A stretch of DNA of 64,000 bases, from NCBI RefSeq assembly GCF_037975245.1, contig NC_092569.1, positions 2,335,501-2,399,500 of the forward strand, read 5' to 3'. This document shows, piece after piece, positions 26,601-39,697 of this stretch. Source of the stretch: Apostichopus japonicus. Its lineage: Eukaryota; Echinodermata; Holothuroidea; Aspidochirotida; Stichopodidae. Position 1 is the first letter of the stretch; every line of letters starts with the position of its first letter. The position numbers were made by a program, and so were the translations under genes. Below the pieces are notes generated by a model that was not told where the DNA came from, ran no database searches, and was given only the letters and a program-made list of their open reading frames with translations.

Positions 26601-28811
26601 GTTGTAGCCATCGTGTCCATCCTCTTCATCGTAGCTTCCACAATTGCACTTTCCATGAACACAATCAAAGATTTTCAACCGGAAGGTGGCAGCGGAGATA
26701 ACGAGACACTTGCACTCATTGAAACAATCTGCATAGTCTGGTTCACATTAGAATATTTACTGAGACTCATCTCAGCTCCTAACAAATGGAAATTTTTCAA
26801 GGGGCCCCTCAACATTATTGATCTTCTCGCCATTTTGCCTTATTACATCACGCTATTTCTCGGTTCGGAAGAGGGCGTAATGCAATTTCAAAATATGAGG
26901 AGAGTTATCCAAATTTTCCGTGTGATGAGAATTATGAGGATTCTCAAGTTGGCTAGACACTCTACAGGGCTGCAATCTTTAGGAATGACCCTGAAGAGAA
27001 GCTACAAAGAACTTGGACTACTAATGTTATTTCTAGCGATAGGTGTTATGATCTTTTCGAGCCTCGCCTATTTTGCCGAAAAGGACGTCAGGATGACCAA
27101 ATTTACATCGATTCCGGCTTCGTTCTGGTGGGCAGCTATCACGATGACCACTGTTGGATATGGCGATATATATCCGACCACTGTTTTAGGAAAAATCATC
27201 GGCACATTTTGCTGTGTTTGTGGTGTACTTATGATCGCTCTACCGATTCCCATCATCGTGAATAATTTCTCAGATTTTTACAAGGAACAGAGAGCACAAG
27301 AAAAGGCTCTGAAACGTCGGGAGGCCATTGATAGGGCTCGCAATGCAGGAAATTTGCTCAATTTCAATGATAAAGCTACCAGGGACCAGAAAGATACCAC
27401 TTTAAGTAGTTGTGACTTGAGGAGAGGGGTAGACATTACCCATTATTATGACGACGATGCGTCGTCATTCGGACCACGTCACTTCCCACGAGAGAAGACG
27501 CAATCGTCTGATGCGATTGCGCAGCAGCAAGGCCATGACGACGGTATGGAATCTCTACCTAGCCCAGTTGACAGAGGTTCGTCGTTACCGACGATTGGTT
27601 ATTTAGGTACAAAAGCTAAATTGAACAACAGTGAAAGTGGCTCTTCCGCCTCAAAAGCAGATATGCAAACTTCGAAACTGACTTTACCTCTTCCAATGAT
27701 CAATAGGGCATTAGCTAGATTTCGCTCACGAGGGAAAGAGGACCGTAACGGTAAACTGGATGGAATTGAAACTGAGAAACACAATATGCAATGTGACGAG
27801 CTAGATAAGGGTCCTCCTACCACTGAAATAAGTTATGCAAATGAAACTGCTGATAATATATCAGATAAAACCGTGTCGGCGGTATGTTCCAAAGAATCTA
27901 CCATTGCTTCCAAAGAACCCTCGCATAGCCCTGCAGAGTCAAGAGTGGAACTTGGGGGAGACCCATCTGAGAGTGAACCTTTGCTAAATTCACCTTCATG
28001 TAATACAGACAGGACAAAGCCTGATGGTGGAAGTACGGAAAATACCAACAACGACCGGAAACCAGAAAATGTTATTATTCAACGACTTGAAGATGGGTTT
28101 ACGGCAGCATGGACGAAAGCACCATCTTCCGAACACTCGAGTCCGAACGAATTGCTCGGGGATCATCGGTCGATGCCAAAGACAGCGAAACGGTCTCCTG
28201 CACGGCGGTATGGCAACTTTGAGCAAAAGCAACGTCGTGCGTCGGTTGGGCCAACGACTGGTGCTCATAACACTTATCAACGCTTGTCACCAATCACCGT
28301 CGGAAGGAGACATAGCACCGAGGATGGCGATGATGAGAACTACCAATCCTCCTCAGATTCAATTTCCGGACCCTCGTCGGCATCGAAGCAACCTAAGAAG
28401 GCGACGAGCAGAACACGAGCAAGGCGACATCGACCGAGACCTCCTTTCCCGTCCGGCGCGGGTACGTTCCCTTGTCACAACCGGAAACCTCATGGCAGAA
28501 GGCAACACGCATACGATACACGATCTGATTCCAGGGCAAGTGAAAGCCCAGTTTCTGATTCGTGTCTAACCAGTTTTGATTTGTCAGATAACAAGGCCTG
28601 CAGAGAAGAAGAGCTGACTAAACGACCGGCCAGTCTTGATTTCTTAAGTTCTCATCAAAACTGTGGCTCAAACGAGAGTTCACCTGACGTCCCGAAGAAA
28701 GCAGACATATGTCTACCAAATGGACTTGATCCCAGCTCACAGAAAGGTGAAAATAAAGCATCAGAACACAGCATTATGGAAGGTAACAGAAACTTGGGTG
28801 TACAACACTGA
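26601..28811 (+). CDS. KCNB1: Kv2 (Shab/KCNB) channel, coding exon 2 (S1-S6, pore, C-terminal tail)
   Basis: Second and last coding exon, 736 codons plus TGA, joining exon 1 in phase 0 after a T-rich tract ending CAG at 26600. The joined protein is 935 aa (vertebrate Kv2.1 is about 850). S1 starts immediately (residues 200-218). The S4 voltage sensor is at about 298-318 (genomic 26895-26957), with R299, R300, R306, R309, R312, K315 and R318, and Q303 in the position Kv2 channels share. The selectivity filter TTVGYGD places G385-Y386-G387-D388 at 27156-27167. The S6 gate hinge PIP is at 414-416. The cytosolic tail of about 500 residues is low complexity, rich in Ser, Arg and acidic residues, and mostly not conserved. 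The exception is MESLPSPV (515-522), which resembles the start of the Kv2.1 clustering (PRC) segment. Identity as Kv2 is clear. Splitting it from the silent KvS subfamilies rests on the near-canonical Kv2 core. Confidence 0.95.
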   Translation, partial: VVAIVSILFIVASTIALSMNTIKDFQPEGGSGDNETLALIETICIVWFTLEYLLRLISAPNKWKFFKGPLNIIDLLAILPYYITLFLGSEEGVMQFQNMRRVIQIFRVMRIMRILKLARHSTGLQSLGMTLKRSYKELGLLMLFLAIGVMIFSSLAYFAEKDVRMTKFTSIPASFWWAAITMTTVGYGDIYPTTVLGKIIGTFCCVCGVLMIALPIPIIVNNFSDFYKEQRAQEKALKRREAIDRARNAGNLLNFNDKATRDQKDTTLSSCDLRRGVDITHYYDDDASSFGPRHFPREKTQSSDAIAQQQGHDDGMESLPSPVDRGSSLPTIGYLGTKAKLNNSESGSSASKADMQTSKLTLPLPMINRALARFRSRGKEDRNGKLDGIETEKHNMQCDELDKGPPTTEISYANETADNISDKTVSAVCSKESTIASKEPSHSPAESRVELGGDPSESEPLLNSPSCNTDRTKPDGGSTENTNNDRKPENVIIQRLEDGFTAAWTKAPSSEHSSPNELLGDHRSMPKTAKRSPARRYGNFEQKQRRASVGPTTGAHNTYQRLSPITVGRRHSTEDGDDENYQSSSDSISGPSSASKQPKKATSRTRARRHRPRPPFPSGAGTFPCHNRKPHGRRQHAYDTRSDSRASESPVSDSCLTSFDLSDNKACREEELTKRPASLDFLSSHQNCGSNESSPDVPKKADICLPNGLDPSSQKGENKASEHSIMEGNRNLGVQH

Positions 28812-29300
28812 AGGTTTGCTGGAAAATTTAGTTTAAGATGCAGCATTACTTTATAAAGTGCAAGTAAAAGTGAAGCTGAAGAACACAGCAATTATGGAAG
28901 ATATATTGGGATGCAACACTGATTTCAATATGCAAAATATATTAAAGTGAAGCTTAAACTTGAAAACGCAGCATTAATGACATGTGTCAGAAATGCTTAG
29001 TTTTGTGTGTTGGATGCAAAACTCATTTTGAAATGTAACGTTGGTCGAATTATATCACACTGATGCTAGCCTACCATGCAGCAGCAATTAAAATATACAA
29101 CCTTTACTTAGAGATGCAACACATGATGTGCACATAGGAACATAGATTGTAATGTTCAACACTGATTATAAGGTGTGAAACGCTCTTTATAAGATAGAAC
29201 ACTAATGTTACACAAATCAATTATCCTTAACTGCAACACTGATTTAAAATAGAACACTCTCTGTATGTTGCAATATTGGTTGCAAAATGCTCAACTGGAT
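28741..29300 (+). repeat. Degenerate tandem repeat spanning the Kv2 stop codon and 3' UTR
   Basis: Units share the order AAAGTGAAG, GAACACAGCATTATGGAAG, then TTGGGATGCAACACTGA. The first unit (about 28741-28811) codes for the last ~20 residues of Kv2, and its CAACACTGA supplies the TGA stop. A second unit is at about 28866-28930 and a third, more diverged, at about 28946-29025. Scattered GCAACACTGATT or AACACTGATT pieces continue to about 29290. Unit boundaries were judged by eye. Confidence 0.6.
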
Positions 29301-29772
29301 TTCAAAGTGAGTACTGGATGTAGGATACCGCGGTTTTCTTAGAACCACATATAAGGAACAAAATGGAAATAACAAATGCAAAGGAGTCGGTATGTTTAAT
29401 ATTCAAATGATAAGTACAATATTGCCGATCAATTTATGAATTAAAATATTCTCTAAAAACCCCTTTATGCAAAACAATACAACACTCACAACTACACAGT
29501 GAGGCATGGTTGTGATAGCACCTATCCAGGTCTTCACAATTTGACTTGGAGGACGTTAGCACAGAAGTAAATACACAAGAGTGAATCATACTTCAGAATT
29601 ACACGGTTAATATTCTTCCACAGGCGCTACGTACGTTAGCCGATAGTTGAAATTCGATGTTGAGATAGAAAGATCTTTTCTATTAACTTACATTAGTTAA
29701 TTGCGTGCTTGAAGATTTCTTAGGGTGTCATCCATGAACATTTATTTTAAAAGCTCCACATGTTTAAATAAA
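28812..29772 (+). other. Probable Kv2 3' UTR, with candidate poly(A) signal
   Basis: AT-rich non-coding sequence directly after the Kv2 stop. An AATAAA lies at 29767-29772, about 960 nt past the stop, and is a reasonable poly(A) signal, although nothing in the sequence proves it is used. The first ~500 nt are built from degenerate copies of a motif that includes GCAACACTGATT (see the repeat entry). Confidence 0.45.
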
Positions 29773-32700
29773 TTTAAAAAAAAAACATTTCATTACAGGT
29801 AAGTTGTAATTCAATGTGTGCAATACTAGAGTATATTATATCTATCATCATTTTAATATTTTGTCATCTGTTTATACTCAGGGAAGTCCAGCGATGTTAT
29901 TAATTATAAACCTCATTAGGGGCCTATCTCTGCCACTTATCATCATCACCTCTCTCGATATCTGTTTTGTAAACTTCTCCATTGTTTTATCTTAGAGAAT
30001 GATCTGGTTTGTCTTCCACCGCAGATAAGTAGCACCGAACGCATATCAAAGTGTCAATGCATGGCGACTTTTCTACGCATAAAACATTTCAAAGTTGATT
30101 TATGAAGGCTGTAGAAATGTGCAATACAAACATGGGTTTTACGTGATAAAATATAATGACAAAATCCCAAATCTAAAGACACCTCAACTTGGTTACATGG
30201 TTTATCACATCGTGTTATAGTTAATCATCTTCAGAATGTAGATCAATGGATCACAGAAGATTTAAAGTGAGATCCTAATTGATGAATGGTAGCTATTATC
30301 AAACGGAGGTAATAATTGTAAGCGTCATTCATTCATGATGTAATCAGCTCAAAAGAGGAGTCATTTTATCACTGCAGAGCTAAGAAATGTGATGACCAAT
30401 TTAAATCCAACAATACTGATGATAATTTCAGATACGCTAACTTCGTTTCAACATATGTTTAGGCATGTATGGTGCATAATTAGTTATCTTATTTCGACAG
30501 AAGGTCATGGGGGAATGATATAAACTTTGCTAAGATATTTATGTTAACAATTTGTTATCAAGAATTGCCATACTTTCTTTCCTACATTATTGAAATTATT
30601 ATTTAACTTGTATTGTTAATTGTGTGATTGGTTAATTGTACATGCATAAGAAATCGCGTAATAGCCACATATTGGACCCGATGCCCATTGCAACATTGCG
30701 ACGGATGTTCTTCGGCAAATCTTTTTAATATAGGCTACATTAAGTTATCTTTAAATGACAGGATTGCTCTTTAAATTTTAAAGCATTCCCGGGGTTAATA
30801 TCCCGTTATAGATGGTTTAAGAAATGACCGTTCTTGATAATAAACCATTAGGTCCTTTTTATGAAAAAAATGCGAGATTTCAAAATGTTACACTGAATCC
30901 ATAATAAAATTATGGATTTGGTTAATTGAGATAAATTTTTATTGATCGTTTGGCAAAATCTAAACATTAGAGGAGACTAAGAAAAAATAAAATATGCCAA
31001 TTAAACGTGGAACTATACGGCACAACGGGGACATCGTATACTGAAGTTACCGTTTTCCATATAGAGTTACACTGTGTGGAGTATCTTAGTAAATATTGGT
31101 AAATAGGTAAATATTGTGTGTAACAATAACGTCATTATTCATAATGATCAATTGAGTTTAAGTCTCCTTAAAGGCAATTCCAATCATTTCCATTTTTTTA
31201 CCTACATTTAGCTATATGATATCGAACACCTCAATTAAATTGCCCCCCACTGTATCCCATCAGAAACATTGCTTTGAGCTTCATTTTGTGTGTTGACAGT
31301 TTGTCATATTTTCGCTACTTAAACATTCTTTGCTTACAACCAAATATCTTATTTCTTATTGACCTGAAACCTTTTAGAGCAACCTATATCATTTAGTTCC
31401 TGTTCCATATTCTTTTTATTCTTATATTTTGCTGTTGAGTGATTCTATCAGTAATTTGGGATGTTTAAAGAGAAGCCTCGCATGTAGTAGTAATTCAGAA
31501 CAGATTGGCTTTGAGTATATAGGGTTATGCCGTGAATGTTATTCTGCATACAAGCAAATGCAGTCATTTGTAAATAACTTAGATAATATATGTATCGTTT
31601 TGAAAGTGATCGGAACTACTCTGTAATTTTGAAGTGGTGCCAAGGAGTGTAATGTTCCCATCAATTACCCCAACTGTTCAAACCTGTCGATTTTAACACT
31701 TCGAACTGTTTATTTTTGTGAATTACCGAAGGAATCATTTAATGTCCTCTTAAAGTTTACACACCCACACACTTCACAAAAGAAAAAACTCATGTCTCGG
31801 TAATTTCTGTACTAACATTTATTTTCTTCCCAGGCTCTATTTATTAAAGTCCCTTAGTTATTGATACCCACACACAAACTTCCCACCACGTCGCTGAATA
31901 TGTCACCGAGAGCTAAAAGATTTCGTTAAAGTTTTGTTGATAAAATGTTTGTCTGCGAATTGACTTTTTTTGCCTGAGCAGGAATTTCTTTTTCTTTTTT
32001 TCTTTTCTATTATTTCTCTTATTATTATTATAATTTCATTGCAAATATTTTAATTCTTTTATCTATTTCACGTATATATAAATCAGAGTTCGAATCAACT
32101 AAACAACCAGGGTTTTCGGCAATTAGTGAGGTTGTCTTAGATTTTAGCGTAATCTTTTAAATTGTATTGAAACTTCAAATGTATGTATGTATGTATGTAT
32201 ACATATTCAACAACAAAGATAAAAAAGCTATATATAAAATTATATACCATAGAGATATTATATGTATGAAAATATAGATGCAAATTAATTTATCTCACTT
32301 TTATGGGTGTAAATATTTAACAAATTAATTGTATACTTAACCGCTATAGATTTTATTCTGTGTTCATGTCATGTTTCGCTGAAAAGTATAAAACGATTAA
32401 ACGAACGCTAGATTAGTATGGCAACATACGGCAATTATAATACTTGCTCTTAATTTAATAAAAATAAAGGGGGGAGAATGTAAACTCTTTGAGGACTTTC
32501 AGATCACTATTTCGAGGAGAAGGGCGTCTCCCACTTATAACGTCTCCCACTGAATAATTCATCTTATGTAAATTGAACAAACATTATTGCATATTCATGC
32601 CGGTAACATTGACAAGGTTTCGATAACAAAATATACAGTTGAATGCACTATTTCAAACATGATAAAGATTGTGTGCACGTTCAAGGAATACATTTGAAAT

Positions 32701-33522
32701 AGTGATGCTGCATCAATTTAATGTTATAATGCCGTAACGACATTGTATGCTAATAATTGTCACCGGATATTCTTTACTGGGAGCATTTTAATCGCGATCC
32801 AAACGCCATTTCATTCAATATGTTTCATAAAAATATACAGGTTAAAGAAAATGTTCTAACGAAATTACTAAATTATGATTGGATAACGTTCTTGTCTGAA
32901 TGTAAATATTATTATCGTAAGTGGTAACGTTTACATTGTCACAATCTTTTCACTAAAAAGACCTTTTATTTTCTTTATAATTCTTACTCACTTTATAATG
33001 AAAAGTATACCTCGTATATATTAGTTAGAATTATAGGCTCACCCATTTCACATTTGAAATTGTCACGAACATATTATATTACGTGTATTTATGGAAAGTT
33101 ATATTTGCTGTGCAAATCAATATATCGAATAGAGATTTGGTTGCAAAAACACCAGACAGATAGACGCATGGTACTTATGATTGAAGTAATATCAGTATGG
33201 TTATGTAAACTTCATATTTTTCACAAACTGTATTGCTCATGAGAAGTAAGAAGATTCTAGTATTCATTTATAAAAGGATATGTCAGGTAATTTTTTTTTT
33301 GCTTTAATCACTGGTTCATGCAACGGTAACGTTTATTGCTAGGAAAGAGATATAACAGTTTTCCCTATAAAACAGATCAAATTTAAGGAATATTCTCTTA
33401 ACCTACTGGTTTTCTGGTACCAATTTAATGGTAGCACGACGCGCCGTTCCAAATAAAAATAAGTAAAGAAGGACATTTCGTTGCAAATATAAAATAAAGT
33501 GTTGTCAAATATGGATAATTCA
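29773..33522. other. Intergenic, no gene seen
   Basis: AT-rich, without ORFs above 65 codons that look coding, and without recognisable repeats apart from the ATGT run at 32.2 kb. Confidence 0.7.
32178..32202. repeat. (ATGT)n microsatellite
   Basis: About six ATGT tetranucleotides. Confidence 0.85.
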
Positions 33523-33530
33523 TACATTAT

Positions 33531-33846
33531 CAGGCGCGTAGCCAAGTGGGGGGGGGGGGGGGGGGGGGGCGAAGGGGGCAGCGGCCCCCCCCCTTGAGCA
33601 TATTTTTTTAAATGTTTTTTATGATATCGCTAGTAATTTCAAAAGAGAAAATGCTAAGATGCAACTTACAAGGCCTGGGAAGTGCCATTTCCAGCGATCT
33701 GGAAGGCATTTTGAGCCAAAAGTTTCTTGTGCGCTTCGCGCCAACTCATAGTGGCGCTACGCTTAGATAGTTTGCAATGCCGAATCTACGGCTCTGATTG
33801 CCTACATTTTCGCCCCTCCCTTGGCAAATTCCTGGCTACGCGCCCG
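33531..33846. mobile_element. Short hAT-type MITE, 316 bp
   Basis: Starts CAGGCGCGTAGCCA and ends TGGCTACGCGCCCG, with an 8-bp duplication TACATTAT on both sides (33523-33530 and 33847-33854). A run of about 22 G follows the left end. Near the right end it shares GCGCCAACTCATAGTGGCGC and GCTTAGATAGT with the two larger elements at 7.5 and 13.2 kb, so it probably belongs to a related family. Confidence 0.88.
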
Positions 33847-34600
33847 TACATTATGTATATACACATGTCACTTACGGTGTTGACATCCTTCAATGGTTAA
33901 ACTAAAAATCACCGCCGTTCTAACACGAAATGGTGGCACATTGAAAGATGTTCAGTCTGTATGTCAACATGCTAACACTATAGCTGTTAACATGGTGAGA
34001 GGGTTTCTCTATATACAGTGACCATTCTCACATGAGCTGTTCATACGTTAAAACGATTAGTTTTTCAAAGAATAGTGCTGAAGTTTTCATATCAATGACA
34101 GATAACTCGAAAAACACCGAACAACACTTCCACCAAAGCATATACATATCTGCTGTACAGTTGAAAGAAAATGACGAAAAGCCCCTAAATGTTTTCACAG
34201 TGCGAACACCCCCCCCCCCCCCCCTCCACACCTCCGTCCATATATGCAACCCCAATTAATGGATCAAGTATCCCCACACAGACAATGTACACATGCTTAT
34301 TTATCAAAACGAACAGGTGTTGCAAAAAGATCAAAACAACCCCCCACGAAGATTTTGACATTCCAACTTCCGCACACGGATTAAAATCCGGCGATAACAG
34401 ATCGAAACTATTGTTTCGATCAACTCTTTATACCGAAAGTTGACTTACAGATTAGGAGTATAATATAAATAACTTGAACTTTAAGTGAGCGAGCCTCTCT
34501 CAATCCTATTGAGTACTTACTGGCTTTTATAGCACGGATAATTCTCTTCATTTTGTTAATCATATAGTACTCCGTTGTAAGTTACAATACTACACGTTTC

Positions 34601-34962
34601 GTGAAACTACAGCTATACAGGCAAATAGTCTGAAATAGTGTTACAGTGTATAATGACTATAGGAAAGTGTGTGTTTTCCTTTTGGGAAACAGGACCCAGC
34701 GATAAAGGCCCTCAAAATAATTCGGGCTGTCTGGAAGAAATGACTACGTCACAACCAGGATTGTACTGTGAAATATACTTATGTTTAGTGAAACTACAGC
34801 TATACAGGGAAATAGTGTTACACTGCATAATGACTATAGGAAAGTGTGTTTTCTTTTTGGGAAACAGGACCCAGCGATAAATTTGGCCCTCAAAATAAAT
34901 CGGGCTGTCTGGACGAAATGGCTACGTCACAACCATGATTATACTGTGAAATATTTTTGGGG
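34601..34962 (+). repeat. Two-copy tandem duplication, 187-bp period
   Basis: Both copies begin GTGAAACTACAGCTATACAG (34601 and 34788). Both contain GACTATAGGAAAGTGTGT, GGGAAACAGGACCCAGCGAT, GGGCTGTCTGGA and TACGTCACAACCA, with a few substitutions and small indels between them. No coding frame survives across both. Confidence 0.88.
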
Positions 34963-37900
34963 ATTTTGTGGTAAGTTTCAAATGTCATTTTCTCTCTTCC
35001 TGTAAATCAGATATGTATATGCTTTATAGTGAAGTATTATTTTGTATTTTTCGGGTTATCTCTCTTTAATATGACAAACCTCGGATTTTATTTTAACTTA
35101 CATGGTCACCATAATGAAATATCATACATTTTGACCTGTTGATACATCAAACTTGTGAGAATGAATGGTAGCGGCTATTTAATCTGACAGTCAACATATT
35201 AATAGAAAAGGGTTGACATTAAATTTGAGAAAGAAAGATGGAAAATTGTAAGCAATTTATCGCAAATGTCAACATACGCTAGATTAAAAAAAATTGATTT
35301 GGGGATACGGTGTGAAAAAAATTGAAAGAATGTTAATTGTCAGCAAAAGATCACTTTCTCAACACGTCAATTTTATGTTATACCAAAACGGACGATTTGC
35401 GACGGAGAGGTGTTGGAACATTGTGCAATAATTGATCTAAAAAGACAACATTTAAACATAAGGAACTGATGCGACTCTTTTATCTTGAGAAGTCGATTTT
35501 TATTCTGGACGAAGATGACATTTTGAGACAAGAAAGTGTCTAGATGTATAAGAGGTATACGTTTTTAGATTAAGACGTACCCTCCGTATATTTGCATATT
35601 CATCATACAAGGAAAAGCTTCATTAATGTTCTCTATAACTTGATTGGTATCATTGGGCAGATGTTTCCATGAGGAATCTTACAATCTATAGAAATTGACC
35701 AAATTATAATGTTTATTGTTATGGAAAGATCAAGCTCCACCCGCCACCCCCCACCCTCACCCACCTACATAAAAATAAAAATGGCGGCGTAATTTGTATA
35801 AATAAATAAATATAGAATAAATAATAGCAATATATCTTAAAAACCAGAAAGCTTGAAATCAATAATGTATCATTTCTCTATCAATATCATAGTTCTATAC
35901 AAACTATGCCTAAGTTCCGCTATACCTTTAATGAATAAAGTCCCCGGAGGCTTGCACCCCCCCCCCCCCGGTCCTGGGTGCATATTGAGAGGGTTAACGC
36001 TATTCCTATTTCATTTTCTGTCAGTGTACGGGTTGCATCGGTATGGGTACAAATAATATCAAAGAGGGGTGGGAGCAGCAGGATACGGTCTGGAAGAACC
36101 CGGATATTGTGGCATTTCTTAATGCAAGTATGGACCCTTTGTCATTTCATACATATTACATGTTTATTTAGCTGTACTATGGTAAACAATACGACTACAT
36201 GAAGTACAAAAAACAACAACATTTCTCCCGCCATTTCTTTATGCAAGCCTTGTTTGTCATCTAATACGACACCCATATTGCCAAAAAAAAATGAATTCAT
36301 ATTTTTGTTCACATTTCTCTCTTTCTCAAAGTAAAGTTATTGACATTTATTGCGCTGCGATTGAGTTTACAGTTGGCGTTAACACTATATATATTATGCC
36401 AATTTATGTGGCATTTCTTCTGCCTATGGAGTATTAACTATAAGTCTATGTTAGGCTCTGAGTCATATACCGAAGGTCGCAATTTGAGACTACTATAGCC
36501 TAACTACATAGTATACGCTCGACTTCAGAAATGTCATTTTTAGGTCCCTGGATAAAAAATAAAAATGGCTATTGCATTTTTTTTATTAAAACATTTTCTG
36601 TTCGTGTTCAACGTCAGAGTTTGTTAATTTTAACAACATGATTAAATATTGCATCAGCGCATCGATTTAATCCTTCAATTTATCTAACGATCGATGCAAA
36701 ACCATATAGGTTCAAAGATCACCAATATGTCCTAATTGAAGTTAATTCAATAGGCCTATCAGGAATATAGCTTCTATCAAATATAAAACTTGATCGTAAA
36801 AACCTTGGAGGAGATCGAAATATGCGCTGCACAATATATCATAACATAACACAAAACATAGGGATAACTTCCGCCTAGACAAAGCTGTACGTCATATCAA
36901 CATATGACGGCAGGAAGTGAAGGGGTGGGGGTGGGGTGGGAGGGAACGTTTGACCTCAATATTCCCAGAGAAGAAGTGGTATAGACACAATGTATGTGTT
37001 AATTTTCCAGTAACTGCGCGTCTGTACTTAACTAAGATGGTTGCAATAGTCTCTTGACCTACGCGAACGTCGTCCGAGAAATATTCCGAGTTTAAATGAA
37101 TGCAATATTTAAACAGCCTGCAGGCATTTATCATAAATCTAGTGATTTAAAAATGAAAGATATTTAAGTTTGTGAAATGGTACGGTATTTAAATATCGTA
37201 AATGTACTACGTATATATAGTTCTTACATATCAAATAATTATGTTCAACGAAAATGCATATTAATTCTGCAATATAAAGAGTGTAGTGGACCTTTGAAAT
37301 ATATGGATTTTTTTTTACCAATTTTATTATATCGAGTTCTACCTTATATTCTTCTTCACAGTATTTAACAGAAAATGACCTACGCTACATACATTTTCTA
37401 TACCATATATATCGACTGAGAAATTTTAAATATTTCGTTATGCGAATCAATACAGAAGTGTGTCATAGAACAAAATATGTAATTTCGTGTTTGGTTACAT
37501 TTATTTCTTTGTCTTACCCTCGGTTTTGAATGATATATAGTGTCAATAAAGTTTACTCAATATTATACTGGGCGTAGGTAAGCTGGAAGATAGGAATAGA
37601 CCATCTTATCGGACCTGGGTTCTCCTGTTGTGGTGTTTGTCTGTGGGGTGGGGCGTTATGGAGTGGGCGGGTGGGTGTGAGTGATTGGGAGGGGTCGGCC
37701 ACGTAGGAGTGACTGGTCCACAAAGCATATCAGGGTATACATAACGTATTGTCATTGGGTCTCGTTGAAAATGGTAGAGTTCGAAGGATGGGCAATAATC
37801 TCAGATCACAGAATGAAAGCCATTTCGCTAGAGAGTATTTTATTATTATATTTCGAGCGGGCGGGCGGGCAGGGGCGGCGGAGCTGCTGTTACATGTACA

Positions 37901-38010
37901 GTGTCACGACCCTGTCTCACTGTATCTTGAAGTACCCCACCTCCCCCTCCAATTAAGTGTGTACCGTCTTTCATCAACCCATTCATCCCTAACAATCTAT
38001 CCATCTCACA

Positions 38011-38045
<35 letters not shown>

Positions 38046-39697
38046 TTTATTATATTTTATATATATAATTTTAAATTTGATTTTGATCATTAATGAGAAC
38101 AGACTTTAGTTGAGATGGTTGTTCACTTTTCGTGTCGTTCTTTTTATCTGTCAATTTATTAACACTGTGAAACTACATAGAAATTTTCTATTATTTGAAA
38201 GTTGGGAACACACTCGGCGGTCATGCACCAATAAATCCTACTTAAAATATTCATTTTGACCTTTGTTAGGTGTGAAAAATGTCTTGTATGATTGGGAAAA
38301 AAGTTGTTACAACTACACGACGTGTTGAAGTGCGGATATATGTCATACCGATGTACAGACCGATAATAATACTATCATTCCGCATCAGTAAAAGGATAAC
38401 ACGGTATATCAGCCTAGGTTTTTCTTTCCTGTTTTTTTAAAATATTTTTAAATTAATATTTCTTGAAATTTTTATCTCAATTGGATATCACTGATGCAAT
38501 AAGTGTAAAAATTCAAGGAAACTGTTACGCAAGTCATTTGAAGCTTGAAGCTGTTATAACATCCCTTCATACGAAGCAGAATATGCACGCTTCACTTGCA
38601 TTTTACCGACGCAACGCTTTTTCGGTTGTAATTATCGGTATAGGTCAGCTAGCTATGTACCGACACTATGTGCTCGTACGTATAGTCGCTCTCTTCGTGA
38701 GATACCCAGGATCGCACAATTGGAATGCGTAATAGGTGTGACATAGCACTCGGATATTCGTAATACGAATACGACATCATTAAAACTTTTTGCAATATTT
38801 TTTATGCAGTATAAAAGGCTGAAATGTCTGGAATGTCTTAACTGTATATAGAAGTTGGATAGATAACAGTATCATGATTTTGGCGTATTTTTTATTATTG
38901 CATGTGAGTGCATGCTCAATACTCAATTTACCCGGAATTTGTCACGTGTCATGACTGTTATTATACGTTTGAATAATGTCAGATCTGATAAGGTCAGGGG
39001 GTTGCCGAGACAAAAAAGAGATAAGCAAGGGGTGGGGCTGGGTGGGGGGAGGTGACTTGCCCGAGCTCCAAGTTTGCAATGGTGAAAGCCGGTGACCAGT
39101 TTCATGAATGGCATAGGTTATGTGCCGCTATAGAACATGTCAGTCTTTCAACATACGAATTCAGGAGCATTGGAGTGTATCAGGCATGTCCTACTTGCGT
39201 TAGTCCCCCCCCCCCCCCTCAAGAAAAGGAGTTCGCCAACATAATTACACCAGGGGTGGATTCCGGAATTTATAGAGAGGTGTCTCGGTTCGTTACAGAC
39301 GACTTCCGTGTTAAGGAGATTCTTAGGGTCCTTCACAGAAATAACATTTTAGACGTCAAATGGTGCAAGCTGGGGCATACTTAGAGGATATATATTAAGT
39401 CTATATATTACGTTTAAAGGCAAGGATATGTGTTTTTAACTCAATATTGTTAAGTTTTGAATACACGCCTACACCGACCAACGACGTAGTCATACATGCG
39501 GGTCGATTACATTTGTCGACAACATTAGTCTAAGTTACATTTTAACACCATGACGGAAAATTTTTATCAGTACATTTAAGAGGCTAACGCTAGTATAACC
39601 ATCCAAACACATTGTGTCTCTTTGAGCACCCAGTAGTATGTACTAATTATCATGTCAGATTTTCGTGATTAACCCAATATAGTGATGATAAATAAAC
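34963..39697. other. Intergenic, no gene seen
   Basis: Contains poly-C runs (35950s, 39200s), a G-rich patch (about 37630-37690) and AT repeats at 38.0 kb. The ORFs here (37681-38093, 39052-39384) have no family signature, and poly-proline parts arise from poly-C. Confidence 0.65.
38014..38045. repeat. (AT)n microsatellite
   Basis: About 15 AT dinucleotides, followed by AT-rich palindromic sequence. Confidence 0.85.

Noticed and set aside
28024-28569. 181-codon ORF inside Kv2 exon 2
   Set aside because: Shifted-frame shadow of the Kv2 tail; Kv2 frame has clear family homology upstream and a continuous frame through this region.
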